A stretch of DNA of 64,000 bases from Flavobacterium gelatinilyticum (GCF_027111295.1 NZ_CP114287.1:1922001-1986000), one strand, 5' to 3'. Shown: positions 7,503 to 17,362, counted from the stretch's first letter. The notes: generated by a model not told the origin, from the sequence alone. Made by a program: numbers and translations.

Positions 7503-8819
7503 ATGCGAAAAATTATTTTAACTGTGATTCTTATCACAATTTTAGTCCTAACCTTTATATCCAATTTTATCATTGCTGATAATCCAATTCCGGCAGAAGC
7601 TGTAAAGTTTGACACAGGAGATACGGCCTGGATGATCGTTGCCACTGCATTTGTATTGTTAATGACACCAGGTTTAGGATTTTTTTACGGAGGTATGGTA
7701 GGAAAGAAAAACGTAATTAGTACTATGCTTCAGAGTTTTATGGCAATGGTAATTGTTACTATTCTATGGACTGTAGTTGCTTTTGGACTGGCTTTTGGAC
7801 CAACTATTGGAGGAATTATTGGAAATCCGTCTTATAATTTATTCTTTGAAGGAGTTGGAACCAATACAGCATGGAGCCTTGCACCAACAATTCCGTTTAT
7901 TTTATTCGCATTGTTTCAGGCAAAATTCGCCATCATTACGCCTGCATTAATTACAGGTGCTTTTGCAGAACGTGTACGTTTCTGGGCATATTTGTTATTC
8001 ATGGTTTTATTTATATTATTGATATATACTCCTCTTGCTCATATGACATGGCATCCTGACGGGGTTTTCTTTAAAATGGGGGTTCTTGACTTTGCCGGAG
8101 GAACTGTAGTTCACATGAGTGCAGGATGGGCTGCATTAGCAGGAGCAATCTTTTTAGGAAAAAGAAAAGTTCAAAAAGTAAATCCGGCAAGAATTACGTA
8201 TGTATTACTTGGAACAGGTTTACTTTGGTTTGGATGGTTTGGTTTCAACGCCGGTTCTGCTTTAGGAGCAAACGGACTTGCTGCTCAGGCTTTAGGAACA
8301 ACTACTGTTGCTGCTGCCGCTGCTGCAATGGCCTGGGTTTTCCTTGATAAAATTTTAGGTCACAAATTATCTGCTCTTGGTGCTTGTATTGGCGCAGTTG
8401 TAGGTCTTGTAGCTATTACACCTGCTGCTGGTTTCGTAAGCATTTCTCACGCCATCTTTATTGGTTTATTCTCTGCAATTGTGAGTAACCTTGTAGTGAG
8501 TAAATTTCCTAAAGGAAAAATCGACGATGCTCTTGATGTATTTGCGTGCCACGGTGTAGGTGGAATGGTAGGTATGCTTTTAACAGGTGTTTTTGCATCA
8601 AAAGCAATCAATCCTGCTGTTGGAGATAATCAAGGTTTAATTTTTGGAACTCCCACTTTGTTCATCAACCAGTTAACTGCTTTGGTAATTGTTTCAATCT
8701 TCGCTTTTGTGGCTTCTTATGTATTGTTTTTCATTGTAAACAAAATTACACCGCTAAGAGTTTCTGAAGAGAAAGAAGAACTAGGTTTAGATATTTCTCA
8801 GCACGGAGAATTTTTATAA
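7503..8819 (+). CDS. amt: Ammonium transporter (Amt/MEP/Rh family)
   Basis: 438 residues: a cleavable or anchoring hydrophobic N-terminus (about 1-25), then DTAWMIVATAFVLLMTPGLGFFYGGM, the start of the Amt core of 11 membrane helices. The pore histidines of the twin-His motif are visible in VVHMSAGWAAL and in FACHGVGGMVGM. It conducts ammonium or ammonia across the inner membrane for assimilation. Amt genes are often followed by the PII regulator glnK, but here a terminator follows instead and no PII gene is in the window. It stands alone as a transcription unit; the GC hairpin in the leader is the only regulatory hint. Confidence 0.95.
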   Translation: MRKIILTVILITILVLTFISNFIIADNPIPAEAVKFDTGDTAWMIVATAFVLLMTPGLGFFYGGMVGKKNVISTMLQSFMAMVIVTILWTVVAFGLAFGPTIGGIIGNPSYNLFFEGVGTNTAWSLAPTIPFILFALFQAKFAIITPALITGAFAERVRFWAYLLFMVLFILLIYTPLAHMTWHPDGVFFKMGVLDFAGGTVVHMSAGWAALAGAIFLGKRKVQKVNPARITYVLLGTGLLWFGWFGFNAGSALGANGLAAQALGTTTVAAAAAAMAWVFLDKILGHKLSALGACIGAVVGLVAITPAAGFVSISHAIFIGLFSAIVSNLVVSKFPKGKIDDALDVFACHGVGGMVGMLLTGVFASKAINPAVGDNQGLIFGTPTLFINQLTALVIVSIFAFVASYVLFFIVNKITPLRVSEEKEELGLDISQHGEFL

Positions 8820-8854
8820 GATATTAATTTTCACTTTTCGTTACTTGATAATAA

Positions 8855-8888
8855 AAAAAGCACTCTAATTAATTTTAGAGTGCTTTTT
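8855..8888 (+). terminator. Rho-independent terminator of amt
   Basis: AAAAAGCACTCTAA (8855-8868) pairs perfectly with TTAGAGTGCTTTTT (8875-8888), 6-nt loop. Its symmetry may also serve the opposite strand (dsbD). Confidence 0.88.
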
Positions 8889-9023
8889 GTTTGAATTAAC
8901 TTCAACCTTTTATATTGTAGATTTAAGATTGCAGATTTTAGAATTTCAATTAGACTTTGATTCTTTCTTTCATCTCCAATCTATTCCTATTATCTTTCAT
9001 CTTGCTTCTTTATTCTTTACAAC

Positions 9024-11105
9024 TTATTTAAAATTGCCAATTCCTTCTTTCAGCCAATGTAAATATTCATCTGCGCTTACGTAACTTATGGTTGGTTTAG
9101 AAGTGTTCATGTTTTTACCTTCTAAATCTGTAATTACATATAAAGGCTGCGTATTTGTTTTATATTTTGAGATCATAAAATCGGTCCATTTATCTCCAAC
9201 AGTAATGATTTTATCTCCTGCTTCGGTTACAAATTGTTCTTCTTTTGGCAGTTCACGTTTGTCGTCAACATAAAGCGAAATCAAAACCACATCGTTTTTT
9301 AAGATGGGAAGAATCGCTGGTTCAGACCATACATTATTTTCCATTTTTCTGCAATTCACACAAGCATATCCTGTAAAATCGAGCATGATTGGTTTGTTGA
9401 TTTGTTTTGCATATGCTAAACCATCTTCGTAATCGTGAAAAACCATAATACCGTGCGGTCCTAATTCTGCTCCTTCCGGAAGGCCTTTTCCAGCTTCTGT
9501 CGAAACAGCTCCATGTCCTGATCCTCCCACTCCAAACGGACTTTCGCTATATTGCGGCGGCGGCGGGAATGCACTGATTAATTTTAAAGGTGCTCCCCAA
9601 AGTCCAGGAATTAAATACATGGTAAATACGAAAGTCAGCAATCCTAAGTACAATCTTCCAACCGAAATATGATGCGTTGGACTGTCGTGAGGTAATGTAA
9701 TTTTTCCGAATAAATATAAGGTCAAGGCTCCAAAAATTGCAATCCAGATAGCGATGAAAACTTCTCTTTCTAAGAAATGCAATTGCAGCACCAAGTCGGC
9801 GTTTGATAAGAATTTGAATGCCAAAGCCAATTCTAAAAATCCTAAAACAACTTTTACCGTGTTTAACCAGCCTCCTGATTTTGGCAGTGAATTTAACCAG
9901 CCCGGGAACATCGCAAATAACATAAACGGAAGTGCCAATGCAGATGAAAATCCTAACATTCCCACAACAGGAGCGATTCCGCCGTTTGAAGCTGCTTCGA
10001 CCAACAAAGTTCCAACAATTGGCCCTGTACAAGAGAATGACACAATTGCCAAAGCCAAAGCCATAAACAATATACCAATTATACCGCCTCTGTCTGCCTG
10101 CTGATCTGCTTTGTTTGCCCATGAATTTGGCAGCATGATTTCGAAAGCACCCAAAAATGAAGTAGCAAAAATGATCAAAATCACAAAGAAAATCAGGTTA
10201 AACCAAACATCTGTTGACAATGCATTTAAGGCATCTGCACCAAATATTTTAGTAACAATAAGACCTAAAATTACATAGATAGCAATAATCGAAAGTCCGT
10301 AAATAATTGCATTTCTAATTCCTTTTGCACGGCTTTTACTTTGCTTCGTAAAGAAACTTACCGTCATTGGGATCATTGGAAATACGCAAGGTGTTAATAA
10401 TGCTGCAAATCCTGATAAGAAGGCAATAAAAAAGATTGACCATAAGCTTCTTGCCGGAGCCGGTGCCGGAATTTCTTCCTTAGCCGTATCAACAGTTTTT
10501 TCAGCTTTTGGCTGTTCTGCTTCTTCTTTTTTAATTGTATCTACAGCTATTCCGGTTACTTTTGTTTCATCAGCTTTAGCCTCTGTTACAACCGGAACTT
10601 CATCTATTTTAAAAGTCGAAGGTACAGTAATCGAGAATTTCTTGCTCGAATTGATACATACTTCTTTACAAACCTGAAAATCAAAATCTACATCAACCGT
10701 TTTCACGTTTGGGTTAATGATTTTTATTTCCTGTTCGATATGCGCTTTTCCTTCAAAAAAGGTTTCATCTACTCCAAAAACATCATTAAAAGCTGTTCTT
10801 GTTTTTCCTTCTTTGGCTTTTCCTATTAATTCGTAATTGCCTTTTTGATTTTTAAAAGTAATTTCCAGAGCCAAAGGACCGCCGTCAGGAGTAAACTGAG
10901 AGTACATATGCCAGTCTTTCTCGATTGTTCCATCAAAAATTAAGACTGCATTATTTCCTTTTTTCTCGATTTTAGAAGTCCATTTTACAGGTTCAAGCAT
11001 TTGTGCATTAGCATTTAACGCAAAAAAGAAAAACAGTAAAAAGGCTGCTATTGTATTCCAGACACTCCTTGAAGTTATCGTTTGAAGGTTTTGATTAAGA
11101 TTCAT
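9024..11105 (-). CDS. dsbD: Thiol:disulfide interchange protein DsbD
   Basis: 693 residues in the classical three-domain order. A signal peptide ends near ANAQ (35). A periplasmic alpha domain has the cysteine pair CKEVC (about 145-150). A central membrane domain of about eight helices carries its redox cysteines in TPCVFPMIP and FSCTGPIVG. A C-terminal thioredoxin domain has the motif CVNC within GYACVNCRKMEN. DsbD passes electrons from cytoplasmic thioredoxin to periplasmic substrates such as DsbC-type isomerases and cytochrome c maturation factors. A K/E/P-rich linker (about 175-215) follows the alpha domain. Its ATG overlaps the tilS stop (TAATG), indicating coupled translation. Confidence 0.95.
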   Translation of the reverse strand: MNLNQNLQTITSRSVWNTIAAFLLFFFFALNANAQMLEPVKWTSKIEKKGNNAVLIFDGTIEKDWHMYSQFTPDGGPLALEITFKNQKGNYELIGKAKEGKTRTAFNDVFGVDETFFEGKAHIEQEIKIINPNVKTVDVDFDFQVCKEVCINSSKKFSITVPSTFKIDEVPVVTEAKADETKVTGIAVDTIKKEEAEQPKAEKTVDTAKEEIPAPAPARSLWSIFFIAFLSGFAALLTPCVFPMIPMTVSFFTKQSKSRAKGIRNAIIYGLSIIAIYVILGLIVTKIFGADALNALSTDVWFNLIFFVILIIFATSFLGAFEIMLPNSWANKADQQADRGGIIGILFMALALAIVSFSCTGPIVGTLLVEAASNGGIAPVVGMLGFSSALALPFMLFAMFPGWLNSLPKSGGWLNTVKVVLGFLELALAFKFLSNADLVLQLHFLEREVFIAIWIAIFGALTLYLFGKITLPHDSPTHHISVGRLYLGLLTFVFTMYLIPGLWGAPLKLISAFPPPPQYSESPFGVGGSGHGAVSTEAGKGLPEGAELGPHGIMVFHDYEDGLAYAKQINKPIMLDFTGYACVNCRKMENNVWSEPAILPILKNDVVLISLYVDDKRELPKEEQFVTEAGDKIITVGDKWTDFMISKYKTNTQPLYVITDLEGKNMNTSKPTISYVSADEYLHWLKEGIGNFK

Positions 11106-12415
11106 TATTGCAATTCTATTTTAAGTATTTTATTTGTGGTATTTTCTATTTTAAAGCGTTCGTCCTGCCTGATCCCAACAACCCAGACTATTTGATTATC
11201 CGACCATAAAATCCATATTTTCTCTTTTTCGATCAGGGATAATTTTTCGTCTTTAAAAAGTTTGCTGACTTTTTTAGACTTACCTTCCATTCCAAAAGGC
11301 TGAAAAACATCACCTTCTTTCCATTTACGCAATACAAGTGGAAAGTGGATTTTTTCGGCGTCGACAAATATAGTCCTATTTGATCCGAATGTTGTGTGAC
11401 CTACGTTACAAAGTGTCATTTTTAAGGGAAAATTAACTTCTGAATCCGTTTCATTTATTTCGAATTCTTCGTTTTCCAACAATCCTGAAAAAGGACTTAA
11501 AATCAGCGTTTCCCGGTTTTTTAATAACCTGAATTCTTCTGCAAAAACTTGCTTTCCGGATTGTCCTTCGACTAAATCGTAAACATCATTCCATGCCGAA
11601 AATCCAAATTCATTCAGCCATTGGTACAAATAGGATTTATAATTCGGTAGCTTTTTAAGCTGATTCAAATCAAAATGAATATCATCGCCGGCTTCTTTTG
11701 CTACACGCTGATATACCATAATAGAGGCATCTTCGACCATTTCCTGAGATTCCTGCAAAAACGATTGTGTTTTTTGAAAAGCATCCAGAAAGTTTGGATT
11801 GATTTCTTTTAAAACAGGAACTAAATTGTGGCGGATTTTATTCCGAAGGTATTTATTTGATGCATTACTGCTGTCTTCCCGCCATTCTATGTTGTTTTCA
11901 TGAGCATAATTCAGAATTTCTTCTCTTGAAAAAGAAAGTAACGGTCGAATGATTTTATCATTCTGCTCCGGAATTCCTGTCAAACCTTCTAATCCGGTTC
12001 CTCGGGTCAGATTGATAATAAAAGTTTCCAGATTATCATCGGCATGATGCGCAGTTAAGATATAATCGAAATTTTCTTCTTCTAAAAGTTCATAAAACCA
12101 GCTGTATCTTAATTCTCTTGCTGCAACCTGAGTCGAAAGTTTATAGTCTTTTGCAAAAGCCTCGGTATCAAACTGGGTTGTAAAAATGGGAATATTATTT
12201 TGTTCACAGAATTTCTGGATAAATTCCTCATCACCGAAACTTTCTAATCCGCGAAGCTGAAAATTACAGTGCAGAACCGCAATTTCATAGCCCAATTTTT
12301 TAAACAAATGCAATAAAACCATACTGTCTAATCCACCGCTGACTGCCAGAAAAAGCTTTTTTTCTGCCAAAGAAGGAAATCGGGAAATGATATGATTTTT
12401 GAATTTTGAAAACAT
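11105..12415 (-). CDS. tilS: tRNA(Ile)-lysidine synthase TilS
   Basis: 436 residues. The PP-loop ATP-binding motif SGGLDS is at 26-31, followed by the segments HCNFQLRG, AARELRYSWF and TAHHADDNLETFIINLTRGTGLEG that define the N-terminal ATP pyrophosphatase domain. The C-terminal part (LRKWKEGDVFQPFGM ... KVSKLFKD) is the TilS substrate-binding domain. The enzyme adds lysine to C34 of tRNA-Ile(CAU), so that it reads AUA, and is essential in most bacteria. It lies between pabB and dsbD on the same strand, overlapping dsbD by one base. Confidence 0.95.
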   Translation of the reverse strand: MFSKFKNHIISRFPSLAEKKLFLAVSGGLDSMVLLHLFKKLGYEIAVLHCNFQLRGLESFGDEEFIQKFCEQNNIPIFTTQFDTEAFAKDYKLSTQVAARELRYSWFYELLEEENFDYILTAHHADDNLETFIINLTRGTGLEGLTGIPEQNDKIIRPLLSFSREEILNYAHENNIEWREDSSNASNKYLRNKIRHNLVPVLKEINPNFLDAFQKTQSFLQESQEMVEDASIMVYQRVAKEAGDDIHFDLNQLKKLPNYKSYLYQWLNEFGFSAWNDVYDLVEGQSGKQVFAEEFRLLKNRETLILSPFSGLLENEEFEINETDSEVNFPLKMTLCNVGHTTFGSNRTIFVDAEKIHFPLVLRKWKEGDVFQPFGMEGKSKKVSKLFKDEKLSLIEKEKIWILWSDNQIVWVVGIRQDERFKIENTTNKILKIELQ

Positions 12416-12527
12416 TTTATAAATGTAAAAAATTAAACTCTATCTATTTTTAAATGAAATGTTAAGCACGATTTTATTTTTCCTGGCACAGATTAAACGA
12501 TTAAATCCTTTTATCTACTGCTAATTA

Positions 12528-13814
12528 TTACTCTAAAACCTGATGCATTGCTTTGGCTTTCAGCAGGCATTCTTCATATTCTTTTTCAGGAACTGACAGC
12601 GATGTTATGGCACTTCCTACGGAAAATGATACATACTGTTTTTCCTGATTATATAAAATACTTCTGATGACAACATTAAAATCAAAATCGCCCTGGGGAG
12701 TAAAATAGCCAACGGCACCGCTGTATAATCCGCGTTTGGTTTCTTCCAGATTTTCAATAATTTTCATAACCGAAATTTTTGGTGCTCCGGTCATACTTCC
12801 CATTGGAAAGGTGGTTTTTAAAACATCAACAGCTGAATATTGCGGGTCTAATTTTGATACAACCGTCGAAATCATTTGATGTACCTGCAAAAATGAATAA
12901 ATACCGCAGAGCTCTTTAACCTCAACCGAACCTTTTTGCGCTGTATGAGAAAGATCGTTTCTAACTAAATCGGTTATCATGATATTTTCGGCACGTTCTT
13001 TTTCATCAGAAGACAAAACAGCTTTTGATTTTTCATCTTCAACCGGATCCGAAAATCTTTTTGATGTTCCTTTAATTGGCTGTGAAATAATCGTTTCTCC
13101 TACTTTCTTTACATAACGTTCCGGAGATGCCGAAAGCAGAAAATGTTTGTAATTCTTGAAGAAAACCGAAAAAGGAGCCTGTGATATTTCGTTCAGTTTC
13201 CTGAATTTTTCAAGCGGGTTTATAACAGCTTTTTCAGCATAAAATTCCATGCAGAAATTAGCTTCGTACATATCGCCAATATGAATATGATGAAGCATTT
13301 GGTTTACTTTTTCTACATATAAATCTTTTGAAATACGCGGCTTGATTTCGATTTTATCTAATAAAACAAAAGCTTCTGAATGGCTTTGGATAATTTCAGC
13401 AAAATCATCTTCAAGTTCATCATCACAAAAAAGAAGATATTGTATTTCCAGTTCGTTTCCTTTAAGCAGAAATATTTTTTTTGGCTGAAAGAAGAATAAA
13501 TCCGGAAATTCTAATCCGTCAAAATTATTGGATTTTAAAGCTTCGATATCATTTTTTAAATCATACGATAAATAACCAAAAAGCCAGTCTTTAGTGGTTT
13601 GCTGGTATTGTTTTAAATCATCGAATGCATTATGGAAATCAGTCTTAATGGATGTAAAAGCATCAACTGCCAGGATGCAGTCAAAACTCGAATATTCTTC
13701 GGGATAGCCGTTGCCTTCCAGAAAAACAACCTCTCGAAACTGCTGCGACCACGTTAAAAGCTGCTGCTTAAAATCAGAAGGATTTGAAATATGTTTATGA
13801 ATAGAAACTCTCAA
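12528..13814 (-). CDS. pabB: Aminodeoxychorismate/anthranilate synthase component I family (PabB-like)
   Basis: 428 residues. The C-terminal two thirds is the chorismate-binding domain, with YEANFCMEF, PIKGTSKRF, ENIMITDLVRNDLS and FPMGSMTGAPKISVM. The last two hold the conserved catalytic and Mg-binding residues. PabB with PabA makes 4-amino-4-deoxychorismate for folate; TrpE makes anthranilate. PabB is favoured because no trp genes are nearby and the N-terminal domain is short and divergent. The start appears to be TTG at 13814; no in-frame ATG occurs until well inside the protein. Confidence 0.85.
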   Translation of the reverse strand: MRVSIHKHISNPSDFKQQLLTWSQQFREVVFLEGNGYPEEYSSFDCILAVDAFTSIKTDFHNAFDDLKQYQQTTKDWLFGYLSYDLKNDIEALKSNNFDGLEFPDLFFFQPKKIFLLKGNELEIQYLLFCDDELEDDFAEIIQSHSEAFVLLDKIEIKPRISKDLYVEKVNQMLHHIHIGDMYEANFCMEFYAEKAVINPLEKFRKLNEISQAPFSVFFKNYKHFLLSASPERYVKKVGETIISQPIKGTSKRFSDPVEDEKSKAVLSSDEKERAENIMITDLVRNDLSHTAQKGSVEVKELCGIYSFLQVHQMISTVVSKLDPQYSAVDVLKTTFPMGSMTGAPKISVMKIIENLEETKRGLYSGAVGYFTPQGDFDFNVVIRSILYNQEKQYVSFSVGSAITSLSVPEKEYEECLLKAKAMHQVLE

Positions 13815-14133
13815 AAATGATATTTTTTTTAAACTTCAAAATTACAATAAAAAAATGCTTGCTGTTAGAAAGAAGAAAAATTATCAGGGTCGCTCTCAGC
13901 TATTCAAACTAAAAAATATTTATTAAAACTGTTAAAATTCAACAATATCATAAAATAAAAATCACTATATTTGATATAGCATTTAAACTAATCTCAAAAT
14001 AAAATATTATTGATTATTAAATTCTCAATTTAATGATTTTTAAACTCCATTTTCATTTGAATTGAGGAATATAGATTTTGCATTTTCAGCACGTTAATTA
14101 TATCATTTTAACCTATTCAAATTCTTAAGTATT
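13815..14133. other. Intergenic region between pabB and the DoxX-like gene
   Basis: 319 bp of AT-rich sequence between divergent genes. It contains the likely promoter element at 13966-13973 and no ORF or repeat of note; the transcript leader to the DoxX-like gene would be about 155 nt. Confidence 0.5.
13966..13973 (+). promoter_or_regulatory. Probable promoter -7 element of the DoxX-like gene
   Basis: TATATTTG fits TAnnTTTG and lies within a near-palindrome (CTATATTTGATATAG). No clear TTG -33 element is seen. Confidence 0.4.
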
Positions 14134-14508
14134 ATGAAAATTGCTACTATTATTGTCCGTGTTTTGATTGGTCTTTTATTGCTCTTTGCTTCCATTTCGT
14201 TTTTCTTTAAACTGGCACCGGAACCGGAAACTACAGGAAATTTCAAGGCCTTCAATATGGGTTTGGTTGCTTCGACTTATTTACTGCCGCTGGCAAAAAC
14301 GGTTGAATTACTTTGTGGTCTTTCATTTGTAACAGGTCGTTTTGTTACATTGGCAAACATTTTAATTTTACCCATTACAATCAACATTTTATTTATCAAT
14401 TACTTTTTAGCTCCGGAGGGACTGCCAATTGCCGGACTGTTATTTCTTGGTAATTTATTTTTGATTTACAGGTATTGGGATAATTACAAAACTGTTTTCA
14501 CTCCTTGA
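14134..14508 (+). CDS. DoxX-like small integral membrane protein
   Basis: 124 residues almost entirely membrane-embedded, with four predicted helices: IATIIVRVLIGLLLLFASIS, a segment near 45-65, TLANILILPITINILFINYF and a last helix around LFLGNLFLIYRYW. The GxxLLxxSxxF-type first helix and the 4-TM layout fit the DoxX/DoxD-like superfamily, whose members range from quinone-linked oxidoreductase subunits to proteins of unknown function. No redox cysteine motif is present. It is monocistronic between its own promoter and a terminator shared with the convergent lipocalin gene. Confidence 0.75.
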   Translation: MKIATIIVRVLIGLLLLFASISFFFKLAPEPETTGNFKAFNMGLVASTYLLPLAKTVELLCGLSFVTGRFVTLANILILPITINILFINYFLAPEGLPIAGLLFLGNLFLIYRYWDNYKTVFTP

Positions 14509-14531
14509 TTTATTTCAAAATGTAAAATACA

Positions 14532-14556
14532 AAACCCGACACTTAGTGCCGGGTTT
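14532..14556. terminator. Bidirectional terminator between DoxX-like and lipocalin genes
   Basis: AAACCCG-A-CAC and GTG-C-CGGGTTT pair around TTA with one internal A/C mismatch, followed by CTTTT. It lies between the stops of two convergent genes. Confidence 0.82.
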
Positions 14557-14559
14557 CTT

Positions 14560-15102
14560 TTAATTTGTTTTATCATGTTTCACCCAGATTAAATCGGTTA
14601 CTTTATAACCTATATCCTGAGCTTTGATAAGAAATTCTGCTTTTACACTTTCCGGAATTGTTTTTTCTCTCGAAAGTATCCACATGTACTTTAAACTTTC
14701 GCCTGCTACAAGAGCATATTTATACTCTGTATCTACAGCAATAACATTATATCCTGAATAAAAAGGACCAAAAAATGAGACCTTAAGCATACCAATGTTG
14801 TCTTTTTTGACAAATCTGGCTTTCCCGATGCTTTGTTCCCACTTGTCTTTTTTGACATCATAGCCCTTATTATCGACTTTTATCGTGCCGTTATCATTTA
14901 AAGAATATTCGGCCGTAACATTATTTAAATCTCTTTCCCATTTGTAATCTAATCTGGCAATTTCGTACCATTTACCCAAATATTTTGCTTTGTCAAAATT
15001 AGTTACTGCTTTTGCTTTATCAGGAATTCCTCCTCCGCACGAAGTCAGTGCGATTCCTATTCCCGCTCCAATCAAAACTGGAACTATATATTTACTTTTC
15101 AT
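14560..15102 (-). CDS. blc: Bacterial lipocalin (Blc-like lipoprotein)
   Basis: 180 residues. The N-terminus MKSKYIVPVLIGAGIGIALTSC ends in a lipobox-type cysteine (22), so this is a lipoprotein. The lipocalin signature GKWYEIARLDYKWERD (about 43-58) and the later strands VSFFGPFYSGYNVIAVD and YMWILSREKTIPE match the Blc family, eight-stranded barrels that bind fatty acids or lysophospholipids at the outer membrane, often under envelope stress. It is convergent with the DoxX-like gene. A terminator for the neighbouring lpd gene lies just upstream, so it is probably transcribed alone. Confidence 0.92.
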   Translation of the reverse strand: MKSKYIVPVLIGAGIGIALTSCGGGIPDKAKAVTNFDKAKYLGKWYEIARLDYKWERDLNNVTAEYSLNDNGTIKVDNKGYDVKKDKWEQSIGKARFVKKDNIGMLKVSFFGPFYSGYNVIAVDTEYKYALVAGESLKYMWILSREKTIPESVKAEFLIKAQDIGYKVTDLIWVKHDKTN

Positions 15103-15210
15103 GATGCTATTCTTTTAATTATCATAAAGATAGCATCTGAAATACCTATCTAATTTACAAAATTATTTTTGATTATTACATTATATAAATCTAAAAATCA
15201 TGGATATAAA

Positions 15211-15239
15211 AAAACCGTCAGATAAATTCTGACGGTTTT
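15211..15239 (-). terminator. Rho-independent terminator of lpdA
   Basis: AAAACCGTCAGA (15211-15222) and TCTGACGGTTTT (15228-15239) pair perfectly with a 5-nt loop. A further A run on the left gives the U tract on the minus strand, 20 nt after the lpdA stop. Confidence 0.9.
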
Positions 15240-15259
15240 ACAATATTCTTGTACGTAAA

Positions 15260-16663
15260 TTATACGTGTAAAGCTCTATTTTCTGTAGCTGCCAATGCTG
15301 CTTCTTTTACTGCTTCGGCAAAAGTTGGGTGCGCGTGGCTCATTCTAGAAATATCTTCGGCAGAAGCTTTGAATTCCATTGCAGTAACCGCTTCAGCAAT
15401 TAAATCTGCTGTACGCGCTCCAATCATGTGAACTCCTAAAACTTCGTCTGTTTTTTCATCAGCAAGGATTTTAACGAATCCGTCTAAGTCAGCACTTGCT
15501 CTTGCACGTCCTAATGCTTTGAACGGGAAACTTCCTGATTTGTATTTCACTCCTGCAGCTTTCAACTGCTCTTCAGTTTGTCCAACTGCAGCAACTTCCG
15601 GCCAAGTATACACTACACCAGGAATTAAGTTATAATCGATATGAGGTTTTTGACCAGCTAAGATTTCAGCAACCATTACTCCTTCTTCTTCCGCTTTGTG
15701 TGCTAACATTGCGCCACGAACAACGTCACCAATTGCGTAAATATTTGGAACACTTGTTTGTAAATGATCGTTTACTTCTACTTGTCCTCTGTCTGAAATT
15801 TTAACTCCGGCTTTGTCAGCGTTTAATCCGTCTGTGTAAGGACGACGGCCAACAGAAACTAATGAGTAATCTCCTTCAAGAGTGATAGTTTCTCCTTTTG
15901 CGTTTTCAGCCTGAACAGTAACTGCATCACCGTTTCTTTCAACTGATTTTACTTTGTGAGAAACGTAGAATTTCATTCCTTGTTTTTTCAACACTTTAGT
16001 TAATTCTTTAGAAAGCGCTCCGTCCATTCCTGGAATGATTCTGTCCATGAATTCTACAACAGAAACCTGAGCTCCTAAACGAAGGTAAACTTGTCCAAGC
16101 TCGATTCCGATAACTCCTCCACCAATAATAACTAAGTGTTTTGGAACTTCTTTTAAAGCCAATGCTTCAGTAGAAGTGATGATTCTTTCTTTATCAATTT
16201 TGATAAATGGTAAAGAAGATGGCTTTGATCCTGTAGCAATTACAGTATATTTTGCTTCGATAGTTTCAGATGTTCCGTCTGCTTTTGCAACAGCAATGTG
16301 AGTTGCATCTACAAAAGAACCTAAACCATTGAAAACTGTGATTTTATTTTTATCCATTAAGTAGTTGATTCCACCTACGGTTTGATCTACAACGGCTTGT
16401 TTACGCGCGATCATTTTCTCTAAATTCACTTTTACATCCCCAGAAACTTCGATTCCATGATCTGCAAAATGAGCAATTTCTGAATAGTGGTGAGAAGATG
16501 ATAATAATGCTTTTGAAGGAATACAACCTACGTTAAGGCAAGTTCCTCCTAATGAATTATATTTTTCTACAATAGCAGTTTTGAAACCTAATTGTGCGCA
16601 ACGAATTGCTGATACATATCCGCCAGGACCTGAACCTATAATGACTACGTCAAATGAACTCAT
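15260..16663 (-). CDS. lpdA: Dihydrolipoyl dehydrogenase (E3)
   Basis: 467 residues, family length. FAD site GSGPGG (10-15), redox-active disulfide GGTCLNVGCIPSK (Cys 42 and 47), NAD site VIIGGGVIGIELGQV (about 175-190), second FAD segment IYAIGDVVRGAMLAHKAEEEG and the C-terminal dimer domain with the His-Glu pair in HAHPTFAEAV. It reoxidises dihydrolipoamide of the 2-oxoacid dehydrogenase complexes and the glycine cleavage system. No E1/E2 genes are adjacent, so it is probably a shared E3. A TAAATTTG element on the minus strand (16691-16698) lies 28 bp upstream of the start. Confidence 0.97.
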   Translation of the reverse strand: MSSFDVVIIGSGPGGYVSAIRCAQLGFKTAIVEKYNSLGGTCLNVGCIPSKALLSSSHHYSEIAHFADHGIEVSGDVKVNLEKMIARKQAVVDQTVGGINYLMDKNKITVFNGLGSFVDATHIAVAKADGTSETIEAKYTVIATGSKPSSLPFIKIDKERIITSTEALALKEVPKHLVIIGGGVIGIELGQVYLRLGAQVSVVEFMDRIIPGMDGALSKELTKVLKKQGMKFYVSHKVKSVERNGDAVTVQAENAKGETITLEGDYSLVSVGRRPYTDGLNADKAGVKISDRGQVEVNDHLQTSVPNIYAIGDVVRGAMLAHKAEEEGVMVAEILAGQKPHIDYNLIPGVVYTWPEVAAVGQTEEQLKAAGVKYKSGSFPFKALGRARASADLDGFVKILADEKTDEVLGVHMIGARTADLIAEAVTAMEFKASAEDISRMSHAHPTFAEAVKEAALAATENRALHV

Positions 16664-16690
16664 AGTTTATCTATTTTATTTTAAGCGTCA

Positions 16691-16698
16691 CAAATTTA
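16691..16698 (-). promoter_or_regulatory. Probable promoter -7 element of lpdA
   Basis: On the minus strand this reads TAAATTTG, matching TAnnTTTG, about 28 bp before the lpdA ATG. No convincing -33 TTG is at the right distance. Confidence 0.4.
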
Positions 16699-16894
16699 AG
16701 GAATAAAGTTTTGTTTAAAGTTTAAATTTCAATGTTTTTTGTGTGAAATTTTGGGTGCTGTTTATGCCAAAAAGGTTCACAAAGAATTACGCAAATCACC
16801 AATGGTATAGGTACACAAAAAATTATTTTCATTCTTGCAGAAAATTTTATCTTTAACAAAAAAAAGCGGTTATAAACAAGTTTAATAACAATCA

Positions 16895-17362
16895 ATGAAA
16901 TACTCCTGTTTTTTAATATTAATAATCTTTATGAGCTGTATTTCACAATCTAAAAGTCAAAAATTTACATCAGAATTTGATTATTCTATAATTTTGCCTG
17001 AAAATTGGACAGAATATGAAGATGAAGAGAATGTTGATGCCTTTTTTGACACTACAAAATGGACTGGAAATTTTAGAATATCAGTTGTTAAAATAAATAA
17101 AAAAGTAGATCGTAAATTTATCGAAGATGATTTTCAAAGCCATGATTATGCTAAAAAAATCTCGACTAAAAATGGTCTAGAAGGATTTAAATATTCCGAA
17201 AACTCAAGAGGTGGTAAAATATATTACTGGCATTTATTTAAAAACGCAAAAGTATATATTTGCTCATTTTTAATTAATCCTGAAAATAATGCAACGATTA
17301 ATGAAATTGAAATTGAAAAAGTTGGTAAAATAATAAACTCTATAAAAACAGATTTGGAATGA
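16895..17362 (+). CDS. Hypothetical exported protein, possible lipoprotein
   Basis: 155 residues. The N-terminus MKYSCFLILIIFMSCISQSKS is a hydrophobic export signal with a cysteine at 15 that could be a lipobox (IFMSC). The mature part starts with PENWTEYEDEENVDAFFD and continues as alternating strands and short helices; I do not recognise the family. Base composition is lower in GC than the flanking housekeeping genes, as are the next two genes, so this may be an accessory patch. The start ATG is the first in frame and gives the best signal peptide. Confidence 0.7.
   Translation: MKYSCFLILIIFMSCISQSKSQKFTSEFDYSIILPENWTEYEDEENVDAFFDTTKWTGNFRISVVKINKKVDRKFIEDDFQSHDYAKKISTKNGLEGFKYSENSRGGKIYYWHLFKNAKVYICSFLINPENNATINEIEIEKVGKIINSIKTDLE

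Noticed and set aside
9547..10122. 191-codon minus-strand ORF inside dsbD
   Set aside because: It is in another frame of the dsbD coding region on the same strand; the dsbD frame shows domain motifs and this one only low-complexity aromatic and basic residues.
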